This document shows positions 60,831-64,000 of a stretch of DNA of 64,000 bases, piece after piece; position 1 is the stretch's first letter; each line of letters begins with the position of its first letter. This DNA is from UBA1672 sp046542355 (GTDB lineage: Bacteria > Pseudomonadota > Alphaproteobacteria > Micavibrionales > Micavibrionaceae), in assembly GCA_046542355.1 (NCBI GenBank), contig JBKHBN010000006.1, positions 1 through 64,000 on the forward strand, in the 5' to 3' direction. Under the pieces are notes generated by a model that was not told where the DNA came from, searched no databases, and saw only the letters and a list, made by a program, of their open reading frames with translations. The position numbers were made by a program, and so were the translations under genes.

Positions 60831-62201
60831 GTGAGCGATTTGTTGAAGGATACGATTTTTGCATTGGCCACGCCTAGAGGTTTTGGCGGCGTGGCTGTTA
60901 TACGCGTGTCAGGACCGCACGCGCTTGATGGATTATATGCCCTGTCAGATATACAAGCCGAACAGAATCGATTTAGATATGCGCAACTGTGTATATTGAA
61001 ACGCCTTGTTTCACGTGAAACGCTGGATCATGCGCTCGTTCTTACCTTTAAAGCGCCGCATAGCTATACGGGGGAAGATGTCGTTGAATATCATGTTCAT
61101 GGCGGTATTGCGGTGGTTGACGGAGCGTTGGCGGAGCTGGCTTTGTTACCGGGGCATCGCATGGCAGAGCCCGGAGAGTTCACGCGGCGTGCTTTTGAAA
61201 ATGGCAAAATGGATTTAACGGAAGCTGAGGCCGTGGCGGATTTAATCCATGCCGAAACGACGTTGCAAAAACAGCAGGCTCTATTGCAAATGGAGGGCGC
61301 GTTGGGGCGCGTAGTCGGAGGTTGGCGAGAGGCGTTAACGCGGATAGTGGCTTATGTTGAGGCTGAGATGGAGTTTCCTGATGAGGATCTTTTTATTGAT
61401 GTTCAAGATGAAATTAGACCTCAGATTTTGGATTTAAGCGCGCAGATGGATTCTTATCTTAATGATAATCGTCGCGGGGAGCGTCTGCGTAACGGCATAC
61501 ATATTGCTGTTATCGGTGCTCCCAATGCGGGTAAATCGAGTTTGGTAAATGCTTTGGCGCAGCGGAATGTTGCTATTGTATCTGACTTGGCAGGAACAAC
61601 GCGCGATGTTGTTGATGTGCATCTCGATATCGGGGGGTATCCGGTTATTTTGTCTGATACGGCAGGGTTGCGTCCTGACCAGATTGGCGATGATGCGCAT
61701 AGTCAAATTGAATCGGAGGGTATCAGGCGCGCTCTGGATATTGCTGAGCGCGCCGATATTCGGATTGTATTATATGATGCTACAACAGGCGCGCCGGATG
61801 TGCATAGCTATGCGATTGAGAAGAAGTATAAACATACGCTGGCTGTGGTCAATAAGATTGATACTGCTGTGTGTTTTGATCATCCAACGGAAGTGTTGAG
61901 CTTGTCTGTGCATAATAATACAGGGTTTGATCATTTTCTTGAGGCGCTTGTATCTGTTATTGAAGCTTTTATGAGCAATAATGATGGTAAACACGAGTCA
62001 CCGATTATTACGCGCCAAAGACATCGTGATGCGCTTGTTGATTGCAGGCATTCTCTTGAGCGGAGCTTGTCGGCTGCTATGCCTGAGCTTATCGCTGAAG
62101 ATTTGCGTTTGGCTTTGCGGCATTTAGGACGGATTACCGGTAGGGTGGATGTTGAAAATTTGCTAGATGTTGTTTTTCGGGATTTTTGTATCGGAAAGTA
62201 A
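60831..62201 (+). CDS. mnmE: tRNA modification GTPase MnmE
   Basis: A 456-residue GTPase from GTG 60831. Folate-binding N-terminal domain (DTIFALATPRGFGGVAVIRV, YTGEDVVEYHVHGG, EPGEFTRRAFENGKMDLTEA), G domain with GAPNAGKSSLVNAL (about 228), DTAGLR and NKID, and the C-terminal catalytic Cys in FCIGK. Works with MnmG to make cmnm5U34 in tRNA. The codons for V-S-R-E-T near residue 61 form a parS-like palindrome. Confidence 0.96.
   Translation: MSDLLKDTIFALATPRGFGGVAVIRVSGPHALDGLYALSDIQAEQNRFRYAQLCILKRLVSRETLDHALVLTFKAPHSYTGEDVVEYHVHGGIAVVDGALAELALLPGHRMAEPGEFTRRAFENGKMDLTEAEAVADLIHAETTLQKQQALLQMEGALGRVVGGWREALTRIVAYVEAEMEFPDEDLFIDVQDEIRPQILDLSAQMDSYLNDNRRGERLRNGIHIAVIGAPNAGKSSLVNALAQRNVAIVSDLAGTTRDVVDVHLDIGGYPVILSDTAGLRPDQIGDDAHSQIESEGIRRALDIAERADIRIVLYDATTGAPDVHSYAIEKKYKHTLAVVNKIDTAVCFDHPTEVLSLSVHNNTGFDHFLEALVSVIEAFMSNNDGKHESPIITRQRHRDALVDCRHSLERSLSAAMPELIAEDLRLALRHLGRITGRVDVENLLDVVFRDFCIGK
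61008..61021. promoter_or_regulatory. parS: parS-like ParB-binding site 2
   Basis: GTTTCACGTGAAAC; with one flanking base (TGTTTCACGTGAAACG at 61007-61022) it matches 15 of 16 of the parS consensus. Inside mnmE. Confidence 0.85.
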
Positions 62202-62313
62202 TTTTCTTAGTGATGCCAGTCTTTCACTGAATATTCGGATTTGACAATTTTTGCGATGGTTGTAATGGTGTAAGTTGTTTTATACTTGGAGCATACAATT
62301 GCCTTGGTGGATA

Positions 62314-62688
62314 TTATGAGTATGCGGTTGGCATGTTTTTTTCTTTTCTATATGCGTCTATGTCTGTGCACATCTGAGTGTAAAGGCTTTCGTTCTGTTG
62401 CCTGGTCGGATTAAGTGGAGTATCCAGCAAGCTTGCACGCATGAAATAGATGCCCAGAGGGAGTGAATATTCAGTGCCTGCATAGCATCCGTGTTTGGGG
62501 TCTGTTGTTTTTTCTCCGTGGTTCAATCTGTATGATGTGATTATTGTTGTGAGGATGGCTACCCCCTTTTTGCCGTATGTGTCTTTAAATCGCTTAAGCA
62601 AAGATGTGAGTTCTTGTGGTGTGGTGGCCGTGTAAGGCTGCGCTGTTGTATTATATTTTTTTCTGGTATCGAGCATGGTGTTGTGCAC
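62314..62688 (-). CDS. Small unknown protein
   Basis: A 124-residue frame from GTG 62688, or 120 from ATG 62676; both have weak ribosome sites. Soluble and basic, rich in Thr and Tyr, with GVAILTTIITSYRLNHGEK in the middle. Not recognised. It is convergent with mnmE and divergent from mnmG. Confidence 0.45.
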   Translation of the reverse strand: MHNTMLDTRKKYNTTAQPYTATTPQELTSLLKRFKDTYGKKGVAILTTIITSYRLNHGEKTTDPKHGCYAGTEYSLPLGIYFMRASLLDTPLNPTRQQNESLYTQMCTDIDAYRKEKNMPTAYS

Positions 62689-62855
62689 GTTTTTATAGAT
62701 CCTGATCTTAGGTTAGGGTTTTTTGTGCATGAATCCAACTTCAATTATATTTTCTTATTCAATTTTCTTTTTTATAGAAAAAAATTTATTTTCCTAGTAT
62801 ATGTTAGCGCGCTTTAATGGTTTAGAATATACGGATATTAAATCGGGAATAAGAT

Positions 62856-64000
62856 ATGAGAGATTTTGATGTCATTGTTATAGGGGGTGGACATGCGGGC
62901 TGTGATGCAGCAGCAGCGGCGGCGCGTACAGGAGCGAGAACCGCGCTTATAACGCACAGGATTGAAACTGTTGGAGCAATGTCTTGTAACCCGGCTATTG
63001 GCGGGCTGGCAAAGGGACATCTGGTGCGTGAGATTGATGCGCTCGATGGTGTGATGGCAGAGGCGACTGATCGCGGTGGTATTCAGTTTCGTATGCTTAA
63101 CATGTCTAAAGGCCCTGCAGTGCGCAGTGGGCGGGCTCAGGCGGATCGCAAGCTATATCGTGAGGCTATGCAGGATATTTTGCTGAATTATCCTAATCTT
63201 ACTATTATTGAAGCCGAGGGTGAGGACTTCATTTTTGATGGGGATGGTTCGATTGCCGGTTTAAAGGACAGGGAAGGCAATGAATATATATGTCCTTGTG
63301 TTGTTATTACGACGGGGACATTTTTGCGCGGCGTCTTGCATCGCGGGACAGATATTATTCCAGGTGGGCGCATTAATGAAGCGCCAGTGACCGGATTGGC
63401 GGAAACACTGGAGCGCTTAGAGTTTCCTTTGGGGCGTTTGAAGACAGGAACACCGGCGCGCCTTGATGGGCGCACGATCGATTTGGCCGTATGCGAACCG
63501 CAATATGGTGACGAAAATCCGCAGCCTTTTTCTTATAAAACCAAAGAGCTGCCTAATGCGCAAATTCCGTGTTATATCACTTATACGAATGAAAAAACGC
63601 ATGAGATTATTAAGGAAAACATCCGGCGCTCACCCATGTATTCGGGGCAGATTCAATCGATTGGGCCGCGTTATTGTCCTTCTATTGAAGACAAGATAAA
63701 CCGTTTTGCAGATAAGGCGCGGCATCAGATTTTTCTGGAGCCGGAGGGGCTGGACGATGATACGGTTTACCCAAACGGGATTTCAACATCTTTGCCGATT
63801 GATGTACAAGATGCGATGATTCATTCTATCAAGGGGCTTGAGAGTGTAACTGTTCTGGAGTGGGGCTATGCGATTGAATATGATTATGTTGACCCGCGTG
63901 ATTTAAAGCGAACCTTGGAGAGCAAGCGCCTGCCGGGATTGTTTCTTGCCGGTCAGATTAACGGAACGACTGGGTATGAGGAAGCAGCGGCGCAGGGGCT
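62856..64000 (+). CDS. mnmG: tRNA modification enzyme MnmG (GidA), 5' part
   Basis: The frame opens at ATG 62856 and runs off the right edge after about 381 codons; relatives have about 620. FAD-binding DVIVIGGGHAGCDAAAAAAR, CNPAIGGLAKGHLVREIDAL, MLNMSKGPAVRSGRAQADR, TGTFLRGVLH, and LFLAGQINGTTGYEEAAAQG at the edge. It is the partner of MnmE. In Caulobacter gidB, parA and parB follow it, so these may lie just outside the window. Confidence 0.96.
   Translation, partial: MRDFDVIVIGGGHAGCDAAAAAARTGARTALITHRIETVGAMSCNPAIGGLAKGHLVREIDALDGVMAEATDRGGIQFRMLNMSKGPAVRSGRAQADRKLYREAMQDILLNYPNLTIIEAEGEDFIFDGDGSIAGLKDREGNEYICPCVVITTGTFLRGVLHRGTDIIPGGRINEAPVTGLAETLERLEFPLGRLKTGTPARLDGRTIDLAVCEPQYGDENPQPFSYKTKELPNAQIPCYITYTNEKTHEIIKENIRRSPMYSGQIQSIGPRYCPSIEDKINRFADKARHQIFLEPEGLDDDTVYPNGISTSLPIDVQDAMIHSIKGLESVTVLEWGYAIEYDYVDPRDLKRTLESKRLPGLFLAGQINGTTGYEEAAAQG

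Noticed and set aside
1..64000. CRISPR array
   Set aside because: No regularly spaced identical repeats were seen; the repeats present are tandem microduplications, MITE ends and REP-like elements.

Overview
The window looks like the chromosome of an alphaproteobacterium. The run ppsR-maf-aroE-coaE-dnaQ with secB, fxsA, a Tim44-like gene and mltA beside it, and hemE-hemH-hemJ-rho-mnmE-mnmG on the other side, is the gene neighbourhood that surrounds the replication origin in Caulobacter, Rickettsia and relatives. A cluster of GANTC sites, a DnaA-box-like site and two parS-like palindromes fit this. I cannot name the species. A deep-branching lineage (Micavibrio-, Rhodospirillales- or Holosporales-like) is a guess. 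No tRNA, rRNA or CRISPR array was seen.

Layout. 0-1 kb: the cut 3' end of an unknown gene running into a decayed IS1595/ISXO2-type insertion sequence. 1-5.2 kb: membrane and stress genes (Bax-inhibitor-1 family, M48 HtpX-like protease, LemA, FIST sensor protein). 5.2-35 kb: a type IVB (Dot/Icm, R64 Tra-like) secretion or conjugation locus. It begins with a DsbC-like oxidoreductase, an acidic helical protein and a lytic transglycosylase, then dotD-dotC-dotB-icmT. After a 10.7-kb segment it continues in the order found in Legionella: icmL(dotI)-icmK(dotH)-icmE(dotG)-icmG-position gene-icmC/icmD-like gene-icmJ(dotN)-two icmD-like genes-icmB(dotO). The 10.7-kb segment lies between two identical 25-bp direct repeats. 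It holds a TcpQ-domain protein and, on the opposite strand, five tandem paralogues of an exported Cys-conserved family that I do not recognise. This is the most likely undescribed part of the window.

35-45.6 kb: housekeeping (Tas-like aldo/keto reductase, mltA, Tim44-like, fxsA, secB, ppsR, maf, aroE, coaE, dnaQ) and a queD-queE-queF queuosine operon. 45.6-51.3 kb: an accessory block with a ygjV-family gene broken by one in-frame TAA, an LRAT/NlpC-like protein and minus-strand genes resembling degenerate metallopeptidases. 51.29-51.81 kb: a gene-free stretch upstream of hemE that is my candidate for oriC. 51.8-64 kb: haem biosynthesis (hemE, hemH, hemJ) interrupted by a gene for an HExxH protein, then rho, a 168-bp palindromic MITE, small unknown genes, a membrane protein with DnaJ-type zinc repeats, mnmE and the start of mnmG.

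How it fits together: the secretion locus has core-complex parts (DotC, DotD, DotH, DotG, DotI, DotF-like), two ATPases (DotB, DotO), IcmT, the IcmJ/DotN zinc protein and several small IcmC/IcmD-type membrane proteins. The coupling ATPase DotL, DotM and DotA/TraY are not in the window. If the system is complete they must be elsewhere.
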